From positions 3,346,001-3,410,000 of the forward strand of contig NZ_CP102845.1 in assembly GCF_013307435.2 (NCBI RefSeq): a stretch of 64,000 nucleotides of DNA, in the 5' to 3' direction. This DNA comes from Microvirga terrae (GTDB lineage Bacteria > Pseudomonadota > Alphaproteobacteria > Rhizobiales > Beijerinckiaceae). Below are positions 25,156 through 34,169 of this stretch, in pieces. The notes beneath the pieces were generated by a model. That model worked only from the letters and a program-made list of their open reading frames with translations, made no database searches and had not been told where the DNA came from. Position numbers and translations under genes: made by a program. Each line of letters begins with the position of its first letter. Position 1 is the stretch's first letter.

Positions 25156-26301
25156 ATGAGTGGCATGAAGAAGCGGCTTGTCTTGTGGAGTTGTCTGGGC
25201 GTCGCCGCGCTCCTCGCGACAATCGGCACGGTTTGGATGCTCTCTCTGCCCCCTGCCCTTCAGGTCGACGGCATGCCATCCGTTCCGAAGGAGGAAGCCG
25301 ATGCCACCCTGGCGGCCTTGAAGCCTCCCAAGCGCCAGCGCCCACTCATCGCGATCATCGGCATCAACGATGCGACCGAGACGACTGATTATCTCATGCC
25401 TTACGGAATCCTGCGGCGAGCCGATGTGGCAGATGTGGTCGCGCTGGCGACGAAGCCGGGCCCCGTGACGCTCTACCCGGCGTTCAAGATCATGCCGGAC
25501 ATGACTGTCGCGGAGTTCGACAAGCGACACATGGACGGCGCCGATTTCGTCATCGTTCCCGCCATGAGCCGTGACGACGATCCGGTCGTGCTGGAATGGA
25601 TCAGGGGTCAGGCCGCCAAGGGCGCCATTATCGTAGGCGTCTGCGCCGGCGCCAAGATCGTCGGTGCTGCCGGATTGCTCGACGGAAGACAGGCGACGAC
25701 CCACTGGTATTTCATTGAGGAGTTGCGCAAGAAGAATCCCGCCATGCGCTATGTCGCGGACCGGAGGATCGTGGTCGACCGAGGGGTCATGACCACCACC
25801 GGGATTACCGCCTCGATGCCGATGGCGCTCACCCTGATCGAGGCCATTGCGGGCCGGCCCAGGGCCGAGGCTGTTGCCCAGGATCTCGGCCTTCCCCACT
25901 GGGACGCACGCCACGAAAGCGAAGCGTTCGCTGTCACGCGCCCGTTCGCCCTGACGGTCGTGGGCAACAGCCTGGCCTTCTGGAACCGAGAGCAGCTCGG
26001 CATCGATCTCCGGCCCGGAGCAGACGAAGTTTCGCTCGCCCTGGTGGCGGATGCCTGGTCGAGAACCTATCGGTCGAGGGCCGTGGCATTCGCGCGGAGC
26101 GAGGATCCCCTTGAGACCCGCAGCCACATCCGCATCATCCCCGATAAGGTCGCGACGAACTGGTCGGCGGATCACCTTCTGCCGGCAATCGGCAGCCAGC
26201 GACCTGCGGAAGCTCTCGATCGCGCCCTGCAGGCAATCGCAGCGCGCTATGGACCATCCACGGCCGATCTCGTCGCGATGCAGCTCGAATACAGACGCTG
26301 A
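25156..26301 (+). CDS. Membrane-anchored DJ-1/PfpI-family protein
   Basis: A 381-residue protein with one N-terminal membrane anchor or uncleaved signal (KRLVLWSCLGVAALLATIGTVWML) and a DJ-1/PfpI amidotransferase-like domain (about 65-240). The nucleophilic elbow is GVCAGAKIVG with Cys163, followed by GLLDGRQATTHW, which is typical of the subgroup seen in AraC-type regulators. There is no AraC DNA-binding domain; the C-terminal 140 residues are of unclear fold. A GGAG precedes ATG 25156. The catalytic activity is unknown, but the exported position is unusual for this family. Confidence 0.75.
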   Translation: MSGMKKRLVLWSCLGVAALLATIGTVWMLSLPPALQVDGMPSVPKEEADATLAALKPPKRQRPLIAIIGINDATETTDYLMPYGILRRADVADVVALATKPGPVTLYPAFKIMPDMTVAEFDKRHMDGADFVIVPAMSRDDDPVVLEWIRGQAAKGAIIVGVCAGAKIVGAAGLLDGRQATTHWYFIEELRKKNPAMRYVADRRIVVDRGVMTTTGITASMPMALTLIEAIAGRPRAEAVAQDLGLPHWDARHESEAFAVTRPFALTVVGNSLAFWNREQLGIDLRPGADEVSLALVADAWSRTYRSRAVAFARSEDPLETRSHIRIIPDKVATNWSADHLLPAIGSQRPAEALDRALQAIAARYGPSTADLVAMQLEYRR

Positions 26302-26313
26302 AGCCGGGCGCCC

Positions 26314-26904
26314 TCACGAAGGCCATTGGCTCAGCACGACCTCGCTGCTTACGGTCTCGACTTGATAACTGTAACGTTTGGAATACAGGGTCAGGAGGGA
26401 ATCGTGCCCCTCATCCGATGAACTGCAGACGCCGTCCGCGACGATCAGAACGCGCAGGCCGAGATCGACTGCGCCGAGCACGGTGGCTAGAACGCACATA
26501 TCGGTCTCGGAGCCTGTGATCATGAGGGTATCGACGCCGCGCTCGCTGACGAGATCACGCAACTTGTGACCTGCAAAGGCTGAGTAGACCGGCTTGTCCA
26601 GCATGATGGCCGGCGGAACGAGCCGCTGCAGCGGCGGCATCAGTTCCAGCAGCCTGGGGTCGAGATGCTCACGGGTGACTTGGCGCCACTCCTCGTAATA
26701 GCGACGCCATGTGCCCGGCATATCCTCAGGCCGGAACGGGGGAATGAATCGGGTAAAGACCGTACGGTCCGGAGCCCGCTCGGCAATCCGGACGACGGTC
26801 GGCAGGACGCGCTCCATCCATGGCGTCGGCCACGGCCCCTCGGCCGAAAAGAGGCGCTGCATGTCGATGCAGAGATGAAGGGTGCCTGGGCCGAGGAGTG
26901 TCAT
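26314..26904 (-). CDS. Isochorismatase-family cysteine hydrolase
   Basis: A 196-residue cysteine hydrolase. The catalytic triad of the fold is readable: Asp14 in LCIDMQRLF, Lys104 in MLDKPVYSAF, and Cys137 in GSETDMCVLA, with the preceding cis-peptide region. Members hydrolyse isochorismate, nicotinamide, carbamoyl groups or related amides, and the substrate cannot be assigned here. The frame is open to 26964, but ATG 26904 places the first strand at the expected distance; the ribosome site is weak. It converges with the DJ-1-like gene, 12 bp apart. Confidence 0.82.
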   Translation of the reverse strand: MTLLGPGTLHLCIDMQRLFSAEGPWPTPWMERVLPTVVRIAERAPDRTVFTRFIPPFRPEDMPGTWRRYYEEWRQVTREHLDPRLLELMPPLQRLVPPAIMLDKPVYSAFAGHKLRDLVSERGVDTLMITGSETDMCVLATVLGAVDLGLRVLIVADGVCSSSDEGHDSLLTLYSKRYSYQVETVSSEVVLSQWPS

Positions 26905-27041
26905 GTCGTTTCGGTGAAATGGCGACGATACGCGGCAACGGGCCGCGATCAGCCTCGGTTCCATCTGAACGACATCAGGCCCCGGTCAGTCCCGGGGCCT
27001 GCCTAGACTCCACCGCTCGTCCTTTGCAGGCGCCGGTATGA

Positions 27042-27722
27042 TCAGGCTGCGCTGGCTTGGCCGCTGCCGAGAGCCACTTTGAACTCGGCCTGGGTCTTGG
27101 CCCTGATCTCCTCCACGGTCACGCCGTCCGCGAGTTCGATAAGGGTCATGCCGGTGCCGCCCTTCTTGTCGATGGAGAAGACGCCGAGATCTGTGATCAC
27201 CAGGTCGACGACGCCGGTCCCCGTCAGCGGCAGATTGCACGCCTTCAGGAGCTTGGGATCCTCGGAGCCGTCCTTGGCCTTGGCCACGTGTTCCATCACC
27301 ACCACGACGCGCTTGACGCCGGCGACCAGGTCCATGGCGCCGCCCATGCCCTTCACCATCTTGCCCGGGATCATCCAGTTGGCGAGATCGCCGTTCTCCG
27401 CCACCTGCATGGCGCCCAAGATCGACAGGTCGATATGGCCGCCGCGGATCATTCCGAAGGAGTCGGCAGACGAGAAATAGCTGGTGGTCGGCAGTTCGGT
27501 GATCGTCTGCTTGCCGGCATTGATCAGGTCCGCATCCTCCTCGCCCTCGAACGGGAACGGCCCCATGCCGAGCATGCCGTTCTCCGACTGGAGCTGGACG
27601 CGCATGCCCTTGGGGATGAAGTTCGAGACCAGCGTCGGGATGCCGATGCCGAGATTCACGTAAAAGCCGTCGCGCAACTCCTTGGCCGCGCGCTCGGCCA
27701 TCTGTTCACGGGTCCAGGCCAT
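27042..27722 (-). CDS. scoB: 3-oxoacid CoA-transferase subunit B
   Basis: The beta subunit of a succinyl-CoA:3-ketoacid (or related) CoA-transferase, 226 residues. The catalytic glutamate lies in the conserved [25 protein letters not shown] and [25 protein letters not shown] are further subunit-B landmarks. GGAGGAAG precedes ATG 27722, which overlaps the subunit-A stop as ATGA, so the subunits are co-translated. In the cell it would interconvert acetoacetate or another oxoacid and its CoA ester. Confidence 0.92.
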   Translation of the reverse strand: MAWTREQMAERAAKELRDGFYVNLGIGIPTLVSNFIPKGMRVQLQSENGMLGMGPFPFEGEEDADLINAGKQTITELPTTSYFSSADSFGMIRGGHIDLSILGAMQVAENGDLANWMIPGKMVKGMGGAMDLVAGVKRVVVVMEHVAKAKDGSEDPKLLKACNLPLTGTGVVDLVITDLGVFSIDKKGGTGMTLIELADGVTVEEIRAKTQAEFKVALGSGQASAA

Positions 27723-28456
27723 CAGACTTCCTCCCCTGCCCCGGCCGGCGCAGCCTCGGCGCGCTTGCGGGTCGTGCGTTGCTCGATGTGCTTGGCCGGG
27801 TTCGGCAAATGAACCATGCGCTTCACGAAGATGCCCGGCGTATGGATGCAATCGGGATCGATCTCGCCGGCAGGCACCAAATTCTCGACCTCGGCAATGG
27901 TCAGCCGGGATGCGGTGGCCATCATCGGGTTGAAGTTGCGGGCCGTCTTCCGGTAGACGAGGTTGCCTTCCGTATCGCCCTTATAGGCGTGCACGATGGA
28001 GATGTCAGCGAACAGGCCCGTCTCCATGACATACTTCTCGCCATTGAACTCACGCACTTCCTTGCCCTCGGCGATCAGCGTGCCGACGCCGGTCTTGGTG
28101 TAGAAAGCCGGGATGCCCGCGCCGCCGGCGCGGATGCGCTCGGCCAGCGTGCCCTGCGGGTTGAATTCAAGCTCCAGCTCGCCTGAGAGGAATTGCTGCG
28201 CGAACAGCTTGTTCTCGCCCACATAGGAGGAGATCATCTTGCGGATCTGGCGGGTCTCCAGCAGGCGGCCGAGGCCGATGCCGTCCACGCCCGCATTGTT
28301 GGAGATGAAGGTCAGATCCTTCGCCCCCGAGTCACGGATCGCCTCGATCAGGGCCTCCGGTATCCCGCACAGGCCGAAGCCACCGGCCATGATGGTCATG
28401 CCGTCCTTGACCACTCCGGCCAGCGCCGCCTGCGCATCGCTGTACACCTTATCCAT
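27722..28456 (-). CDS. scoA: 3-oxoacid CoA-transferase subunit A
   Basis: The alpha subunit, 244 residues, with the family CoA-binding signature [19 protein letters not shown] near residues 20-40 and [22 protein letters not shown] in the middle. GGAGAGG precedes ATG 28456; the longer frame to 28621 runs through a palindromic repeat and is rejected. Together with subunit B it forms a two-gene operon used in ketone-body or oxoadipate-type metabolism; sequence inspection cannot separate these. Confidence 0.92.
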   Translation of the reverse strand: MDKVYSDAQAALAGVVKDGMTIMAGGFGLCGIPEALIEAIRDSGAKDLTFISNNAGVDGIGLGRLLETRQIRKMISSYVGENKLFAQQFLSGELELEFNPQGTLAERIRAGGAGIPAFYTKTGVGTLIAEGKEVREFNGEKYVMETGLFADISIVHAYKGDTEGNLVYRKTARNFNPMMATASRLTIAEVENLVPAGEIDPDCIHTPGIFVKRMVHLPNPAKHIEQRTTRKRAEAAPAGAGEEV

Positions 28457-28491
28457 CAAAACCTCTCCCCATGGGCGATCCACGCTCGCTA

Positions 28492-28541
28492 GAGCATCGG
28501 CCCCAAAAGTGGAAGGCACCTTTGGGATCCACCCGATGCTC
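28492..28541. repeat. Palindromic repeat of a second type
   Basis: Ends GAGCATCGG and CCGATGCTC pair perfectly around a core containing CCCCAAAAGTGGAA. This resembles the GAGCATCG...AAAAGTGG repeats scattered through rhizobial genomes (recalled, not searched). A related fragment, GGGTCCACTTTTGCCCC, follows at about 28597. It lies in the scoA promoter region; the 28457-28819 gap contains no gene I can support. Confidence 0.6.
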
Positions 28542-28819
28542 GAAGCCTTTGCCGGCGCGTCGTTCGGGACGGACCCGGAGGCCGCGTCAGCGAAACCGGG
28601 TCCACTTTTGCCCCGCGACACGCCAGAAGAAACGATCGAAAACGGGTTGCGACGTTTTGGCCGCTCCGCTCCGAATGGCGGCCACCCTGCAACCTGGCCT
28701 CAATTTAGACAATCCCTTCATATGGATATATGGAAACGATTCACGGTTTCGGTCTTGCCTGAGGACATCCCCTCATCTCCGCTTGCGAGGCAGGCCTTAA
28801 GGTTTACAACATTCGTCCC

Positions 28820-30631
28820 ATGTCCCGCCGCGTTGTCCTCCTCATTGCGTTGATTTCGCTCGCCGTTCTCGGAACGGCAGCCTCTCCCTGGACGCTGCCG
28901 GGCGGCGGACTGTCGGCGGAGCTGACGCAGCATGTGAAGGACAGGTACGGCCTCGATCTGACGGTGAGAGGTCGCAGCACCTTTGCCGTTCTGCCCATTC
29001 CACGGGTGAAATTCGAGAATGTCACGCTCGAGTTCCCGAACCAGGCCATCAGGGCCGACGGCGGGACGCTGAGAGGCGAGTTGCGCCTGCTGCCACTGCT
29101 CCTGGGCCGGATCGAGCTCTCGGATTTCGACCTTACGGAAACACGCATCACGGGATCGGCTCGGGCCCTGCGATCCATCAAGTGGACGGAGGCTCTCAAG
29201 GATCGCGCGAGCGGGACTTATGCCCGCCGCCTCATTATCAACAAATCGACCCTGCGCTGGACCGATCTGAAGGATGCCAACCTGGACCAGCTCAACCTCG
29301 TCATACGCTGGGCCGATGCGGCCGAGCCCATGACCATGGTCGGCTCGGCGCTCTGGCGCGACGAGGAAATCTCCCTTGAGGAGTCATCTGTCTTCCCCGA
29401 ACTTCTGGCGTCCGACCGGATCAGCCCTTTTGCCCTGACGCTGGCCTCACAGTCCGTCCGGATTGCGGCCGAGGGAGAGGCGCAGCTTGGAGACACGCCT
29501 CGGATCACCGGCGAGAGCACCATTCAGGCCAAATCGGTGCGTGACTTCACCCGGTGGAGCGGCGTTGACCTGCCTTTCGGTTCGCTGGTGCGCGCCGTGT
29601 CCGTCGCGGGAGACTTTTCCATGGACCGTCGGCGCCTATCCTGGCCGGCCGTTTCCGTGACGATGGGCGAGGACAAGCTGGAGGGGACGCTCGGCGTCCG
29701 TTTCGATACGGATCGTCCGGTGATCACGGGAACCCTTGCGGCCGATACGCTCAACCTGTCGGACCTCTTTGCGCCGTTCTCGCAGGCCCGAACCTCCTCC
29801 GGCTCATGGAGCGAGGAGACCATCGATCTGACCAGGGCCACCGGCGCCGACCTCGATCTGCGTCTCTCGGCGGCGACCGCGAGCCTCGGCCGGCTCAGCC
29901 TGGAGGACATGGCGGCCAGTGTGCTCGTGCAATCCGGCCGAATCGAAGCCTCGATCGGCCGGGCCGGCTTCAACGACGGCAGCCTCAAGGGCCGCCTGTC
30001 CCTGGTGAAGCAGAATGGCCAGGTCGAGTTCAAGAGCCAGGGCACCTTCGCGGGGGTGAAGATCGCGCCCTTCCTGGCCGCCATGGGAGAGCCTCGCTGG
30101 ATCACCGGCCACGCGACCGGGCAATTCAGCTTCGAGGGATTGGGGAAGAACCCCGCAGACGTGATCCGGGAGGCGCAGGGCCGCTCTTCCATTGAGGTCA
30201 GCGACGGGGAGATCGTCGGAATTGCCCTTGATGACGCCCTACGCCGAGTGGAGAAGCGGCCGCTTCTCGCGTCGCTCAACTGGAAGGGCGGCCGCACGCC
30301 TTTCGATAAGGTCCAGGCGCAGATTCTGGTGAAGGATGGTGTCGGGGAAATTGCCGAGGCCCATCTTCGGGGGCCTGCCGTGCAGGCTGACCTTACGGGC
30401 CAGGTTCTTCTGGTCGACCGCCAGCTCCGCGTGACGGCGAACGTCTCGCCGGCCGGAGCCCCGGTGGGCCAGTCCCCCGCGCTCGTCTTCAACGTCGTCG
30501 GCGACTGGGACAATGTCGCGGTCTCGCCGGAGATCCGTTCCCTCATCGAACGCTCGGGCGCCGCCAAGCCGCTTTTTCCGTCCGAACGCATTCCGGCCAA
30601 CGAACCGCGCCCGCAGGCTACGGCTCAGTGA
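28820..30631 (+). CDS. AsmA-family protein
   Basis: A 603-residue envelope protein with an N-terminal membrane anchor (RRVVLLIALISLAVLG) and a long beta-rich body. Near the N-terminus GLDLTVRGRSTFAVLPIPRVKFENVTLEF is the conserved AsmA opening, and near the C-terminus the AsmA_2-like DLTGQVLLVDRQLRVTA. AsmA-like proteins are bridge-like beta-groove structures linked to phospholipid movement between membranes or outer-membrane assembly. The start has no strong ribosome site. Its last seven bases overlap the convergent potI gene. Confidence 0.8.
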   Translation: MSRRVVLLIALISLAVLGTAASPWTLPGGGLSAELTQHVKDRYGLDLTVRGRSTFAVLPIPRVKFENVTLEFPNQAIRADGGTLRGELRLLPLLLGRIELSDFDLTETRITGSARALRSIKWTEALKDRASGTYARRLIINKSTLRWTDLKDANLDQLNLVIRWADAAEPMTMVGSALWRDEEISLEESSVFPELLASDRISPFALTLASQSVRIAAEGEAQLGDTPRITGESTIQAKSVRDFTRWSGVDLPFGSLVRAVSVAGDFSMDRRRLSWPAVSVTMGEDKLEGTLGVRFDTDRPVITGTLAADTLNLSDLFAPFSQARTSSGSWSEETIDLTRATGADLDLRLSAATASLGRLSLEDMAASVLVQSGRIEASIGRAGFNDGSLKGRLSLVKQNGQVEFKSQGTFAGVKIAPFLAAMGEPRWITGHATGQFSFEGLGKNPADVIREAQGRSSIEVSDGEIVGIALDDALRRVEKRPLLASLNWKGGRTPFDKVQAQILVKDGVGEIAEAHLRGPAVQADLTGQVLLVDRQLRVTANVSPAGAPVGQSPALVFNVVGDWDNVAVSPEIRSLIERSGAAKPLFPSERIPANEPRPQATAQ

Positions 30632-31428
30632 GCGTTCCGGCGCGAGCGCAGGACGGAGCACTTGCTGAGCAGGGTCGCGCCGATCACGCCGAGCGTCACG
30701 ATGCCGATCAGGATGGTTGAGGCGGCATTCACCTCCGGTGAGAGCCCCAGCCGCACCTGGCTGTAGATCTTGATCGGCAGGGTCGTCGCTCCAGGCCCGG
30801 CATTGAAGCTCGCGATCACCAGGTCGTCCATGGACAGGGTGAAGGCGAGCAGAAAGCCCGCCACGATGGAGGGAGCGATCAGTGGCAGCGTGACGGAGAA
30901 GAACGTGCGCAGGGGCGGCGCCCCGAGATCCATGGCCGCCTCTTCCAGCGAACGGTCGAACGTCATGAGGCGCGATTGAACCACCACGGTCACGAAGCAC
31001 ATGGTGAGCGTGGTATGCGCCAGCGTGATGGTCCAGAAGCCGCGGTCCAGGTCGATGGCGACGAAGAACAGGAGCAGCGACAGGCCGGTGATCACCTCAG
31101 GCATGACCATGGGCGCATAGACCATTCCGGTGAAGAGCGTCCGTCCCGGGAAGCGCCCGTAGCGAGTGAGCGCGAGGGCCGCCAACGTCCCGAGGATGGT
31201 CGCGAGAGTCGCGGAGAGAAGCGCGATGCGCACAGTCACCCAGGCCGCTTCCATGAGCGCCTCGTTCCGGAACAGCGCACCGTACCATTGGGTCGAGAAG
31301 CCGCCCCAGACCGTGACGAGCCGGGAGGCGTTGAAGGAATAGATCATCAGCAGCAGGATCGGCAGATACAGGAACGCGAACCCGATCACGAGCGATGTGA
31401 CGTTGAAGAGGCTCAGACGCCGGTTCAT
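30625..31428 (-). CDS. potI: Putrescine/spermidine-type ABC transporter permease PotI
   Basis: Inner-membrane permease, 267 residues, six membrane segments. The EAA loop reads LEEAAMDLGAPPLRTFFSVTLPLIAPSIVAG, and FSLDDLVI-like TLSMDDLVIASFNAGPG follows, both typical of PotI/PotC. GGAGG precedes ATG 31428, overlapping the potH stop. Third gene of a potG-potH-potI operon transcribed leftward. Confidence 0.9.
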   Translation of the reverse strand: MNRRLSLFNVTSLVIGFAFLYLPILLLMIYSFNASRLVTVWGGFSTQWYGALFRNEALMEAAWVTVRIALLSATLATILGTLAALALTRYGRFPGRTLFTGMVYAPMVMPEVITGLSLLLFFVAIDLDRGFWTITLAHTTLTMCFVTVVVQSRLMTFDRSLEEAAMDLGAPPLRTFFSVTLPLIAPSIVAGFLLAFTLSMDDLVIASFNAGPGATTLPIKIYSQVRLGLSPEVNAASTILIGIVTLGVIGATLLSKCSVLRSRRNAH

Positions 31429-32330
31429 GGCCGCGCCTCCACGCGCCGCGCCTCGACGTCGCGATAGATCACGATCGGCACCACCAGGATGATGAGCAGA
31501 AGGATCGCGACGGCTGACGCCAGCGGCCAGTCGCGGTTGGAGAAGAACTCGCTCCAGAGCTGCCGGCCGATCATCAGCGTTTCCGAGCCACCGAGAAGAT
31601 CCGGAATGACGAACTCGCCCACCGCCGGAATGAAGCACAGGAGCGAGCCGGCGACGATGCCCGGCATGGCGAGCGGCACGGTGATCGTCCAGAACGATCG
31701 CCAGGGCGGCGAGCCGAGGTCGAGGGCCGCTTCGAGCAGCGTATCGTCCATCTTCTCGAGCGTCGCATAGAGCGGCAGCACCATGAAGGGCAGATAGGCA
31801 TAGACGATGCCGATAAAGACGGCCGTTTCGGTGTTGAGGATGTCCAACGGTTGGGAGATCAGGCCCATGCCCGTCAGCGCCTGAGTGAGCAGGCCCTCCG
31901 GCTTCAGAATCGCCACCCAGGCATAGATGCGGATGAGAAAGCTCGTCCAGAATGGCAGGATGACGAGCGCCACCAGCAGCGAACGGTACCGCTCCGGCGC
32001 ACGGGCCATGCCGTAGGCGATCGGAAACCCTACCAGCAGGAGCAGCAGGGTCGAGACCGCGGCGATCCGCACGGAGGACAGCGTGGCTCGGAAATAGAGA
32101 TCGTCCTGGGTCAGGAGCTCGAAATTCTCGAAATCAAGAGCGCCGAAGAACCCGGTGATGTCGCCCCATTCGAAGACAGGCTTGTAGGGCGGCTGGGCCA
32201 CCGCCGCGTCCGAGAGGCTGATCTTGAGGACGATCAGGAACGGCACGAGGAAGAGCCCGCCAAGCCACAGATAGGGAATGGCCGGCACGAGGCCGGCGGT
32301 CAGGCGTCGCGGGAGGGAACGTTCGACCAT
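31425..32330 (-). CDS. potH: Putrescine/spermidine-type ABC transporter permease PotH
   Basis: Partner permease, 301 residues. It contains the EAA coupling loop LLEAALDLGSPPWRSFWTITVPLAMPGIVAG and the FIPAVGEFVIPDLLGG motif that identifies PotH/PotB. The start is two bases from the potG stop and the stop overlaps potI, so the three genes are tightly coupled. Confidence 0.9.
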   Translation of the reverse strand: MVERSLPRRLTAGLVPAIPYLWLGGLFLVPFLIVLKISLSDAAVAQPPYKPVFEWGDITGFFGALDFENFELLTQDDLYFRATLSSVRIAAVSTLLLLLVGFPIAYGMARAPERYRSLLVALVILPFWTSFLIRIYAWVAILKPEGLLTQALTGMGLISQPLDILNTETAVFIGIVYAYLPFMVLPLYATLEKMDDTLLEAALDLGSPPWRSFWTITVPLAMPGIVAGSLLCFIPAVGEFVIPDLLGGSETLMIGRQLWSEFFSNRDWPLASAVAILLLIILVVPIVIYRDVEARRVEARP

Positions 32331-32332
32331 GG

Positions 32333-33502
32333 CTATTCCGCCAGGATCACCGCCGCATCGGGCGCAAACGTGACATGGACCTGCTCGTCCCAGTCGATGG
32401 GATTATCGACGAACCGCGAAGCGTTGGCGCGAGTGACGCGCAGGATCTCGCCGGTGGCGAGCTTCACCCGGTAGACCGTCCAGTCGCCGAGATAGCCGAT
32501 GTCCCACACCTCGCCACTGAGCACATTGACGGCGCCGGGTCCCGGCGGGTCTCGATGGATCACCATCTTCTCGGGCCGCACCGCGATGGCCACCGCCTGC
32601 CCGGAATGCAGCACTTCGTCCGGATCGTCGATGGTGAGCGATCGCTCGGCCGATGAGGCCTTCACACGCCAGAGGCCGTTCTCCCGACCCTGCACGTGCC
32701 CCTCCAGGATATTCACGTCGCCCACGAACTCCGCGATAAAACGGGTCTTGGGCTGCTCGTAGATCTCTCCCGGGGTGGCCACCTGCACGATGCGGCCGTG
32801 ATCCATCACCGCGATCCGGTCGGCCATGGTCATGGCCTCCTCCTGGTCGTGCGTGACCACCACGAACGTCATGTGCAGCTCGTGCTGGATGTCCATCAGC
32901 TCGAACTGCGTCTCCTCGCGCAGCTTCTTGTCAAGGGCGCCCAGGGGCTCGTCGAGCAGCAGCACCTTGGGCTTCTTGGCCAGAGCCCTGGCCAGCGCCA
33001 CCCGCTGGCGCTGGCCGCCGGAGAGCTGGCTCGGATAGCGCCTCGCGAGCTTTTCGAGCTGAACGAGACGCAGCATCTCGCCGACACGCTCGGCGATCTG
33101 GTCCTTTGGCAGGCCGTCCTGCTTCAGGCCGAAGGCAATGTTCTTCTCCACGCTCATGTGGGGGAAGAGAGCATAGGACTGGAACATCATGTTCACCGGC
33201 CGGCGATAGGGCGGTACCCCGGCCAGATTCTGATCGCCCAGGGTGATGCTGCCCTCGCTGGGTGTCTCGAACCCCGCGAGCATGCGCATGAGGGTCGTCT
33301 TCCCGCAGCCGGACGGGCCGAGCAGGCAGAAGAACTCGCCTTCGAAGATGTCCAGGGAAAGGTAGTCCACCGCCACACCGTCCCCGAACCGCTTCGTGAC
33401 GTTGGAAAAGCGGATGAGCGGCTTGGCATCGGGATTGGACCAGGGCGCAAAGGCACGGCGCACGGCGCCAACGGAGGCGGATTGGCGGGAGGGAGGAGGC
33501 AA
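32333..33502 (-). CDS. potG: Putrescine/spermidine-type ABC transporter ATPase PotG
   Basis: An ATPase of about 390 residues. Walker A is LLGPSGCGKTTLMRM, the signature QLSGGQRQRVALARAL, Walker B KVLLLDEPLGALD; the C-terminal TOBE-type domain (about 280-390) is present. The N-terminus AFAPWSNPDAKPLIRFSNVTKRFG is the usual PotG/PotA opening. The start is uncertain: the frame opens at GTG 33574, TTG 33502 gives a family-length N-terminus, and GTG 33463 is also in frame; none has a good ribosome site. The usual periplasmic receptor gene (potF/potD) is not adjacent. Confidence 0.87.
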   Translation of the reverse strand: MPPPSRQSASVGAVRRAFAPWSNPDAKPLIRFSNVTKRFGDGVAVDYLSLDIFEGEFFCLLGPSGCGKTTLMRMLAGFETPSEGSITLGDQNLAGVPPYRRPVNMMFQSYALFPHMSVEKNIAFGLKQDGLPKDQIAERVGEMLRLVQLEKLARRYPSQLSGGQRQRVALARALAKKPKVLLLDEPLGALDKKLREETQFELMDIQHELHMTFVVVTHDQEEAMTMADRIAVMDHGRIVQVATPGEIYEQPKTRFIAEFVGDVNILEGHVQGRENGLWRVKASSAERSLTIDDPDEVLHSGQAVAIAVRPEKMVIHRDPPGPGAVNVLSGEVWDIGYLGDWTVYRVKLATGEILRVTRANASRFVDNPIDWDEQVHVTFAPDAAVILAE

Positions 33503-33688
33503 GATGCTTTGACTTCGGCCTTGAACGAGGAAACCTGCGGGCAAGCTATGATGTTCGGCCCCCGAGAACAACACATTAAAAGTCTTTGCCCGTCGGATCG
33601 GGAACCGCGTTCACTGCAACCCTCCCCTGCCCGATGCAGTTGACGATGAGGCTTGTAGGCGGTCCGGGGCTGAGCTATTGAGCTCCCA

Positions 33689-33706
33689 TATAATTAGTGC
33701 CCTAAT
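33689..33706 (+). promoter_or_regulatory. marR promoter -10 overlapped by a MarR-type operator
   Basis: TATAAT (33689-33694) is a perfect -10 box. It overlaps ATTAGTGCCCTAAT (33693-33706), an inverted repeat with ATTAG/CTAAT arms around four bases, a size and position typical of MarR-family operators. Transcription would start near 33701, inside the operator, so binding would block the marR-MFS-hlyD operon. Confidence 0.6.
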
Positions 33707-33727
33707 AATATGTGGTCTAAGTTGCTC

Positions 33728-34162
33728 ATGACGACTCCTGCCAAGGCGGCTTTTTCCGAGGAGATCTGGAAGGTCAGCCGGAAGATGCGCACCCTCTTCG
33801 ACGCTCGGGTCCGAGCCAAAGGTCTGACCCTGGCGCGCGCACGAGCCCTGATGCTCCTGGGAAGGAACGGCTGCATGACACAGACGGAACTTGCAGACCT
33901 GCTGGAGATCGAGGGCCCGACCCTGGTCCCCCTTCTCGACAGCCTTGAGAAGCAGGCTCTGATCGAGCGCCGACCGGTGGACGGCGACAGGCGCGCCAAG
34001 CAGATCGCCCTCACGGAAGCGGGACAGGAACAGGCCGCCTACGTGAACATTCTCGTTCAGGAGTTCCGTAGCGATGTCCTGAAAGAGACCAGCGAGGACG
34101 ATCTCAAGGCAGCCCTCCGCGTTTTCCACGCCATGGTGCGGAATATCGAATCCGCCGGCTGA
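33728..34162 (+). CDS. MarR-family transcriptional regulator
   Basis: A 144-residue winged-helix regulator. The recognition region MTQTELADLLEIEGPTLVPLLDSLEKQALIERRPVDGDRRAKQIALTEAG covers helix-turn-helix and wing, including the D-x-R-(R)-K wing tip typical of MarR. ATG 33728 fits a transcript starting near 33701; ATG 33710, in frame, would leave only a few leader bases. It is the first gene before an MFS exporter and an HlyD protein, so it probably represses them and itself and releases on binding a toxic small molecule (inference). Confidence 0.85.
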   Translation: MTTPAKAAFSEEIWKVSRKMRTLFDARVRAKGLTLARARALMLLGRNGCMTQTELADLLEIEGPTLVPLLDSLEKQALIERRPVDGDRRAKQIALTEAGQEQAAYVNILVQEFRSDVLKETSEDDLKAALRVFHAMVRNIESAG

Positions 34163-34169
34163 AGATAGT

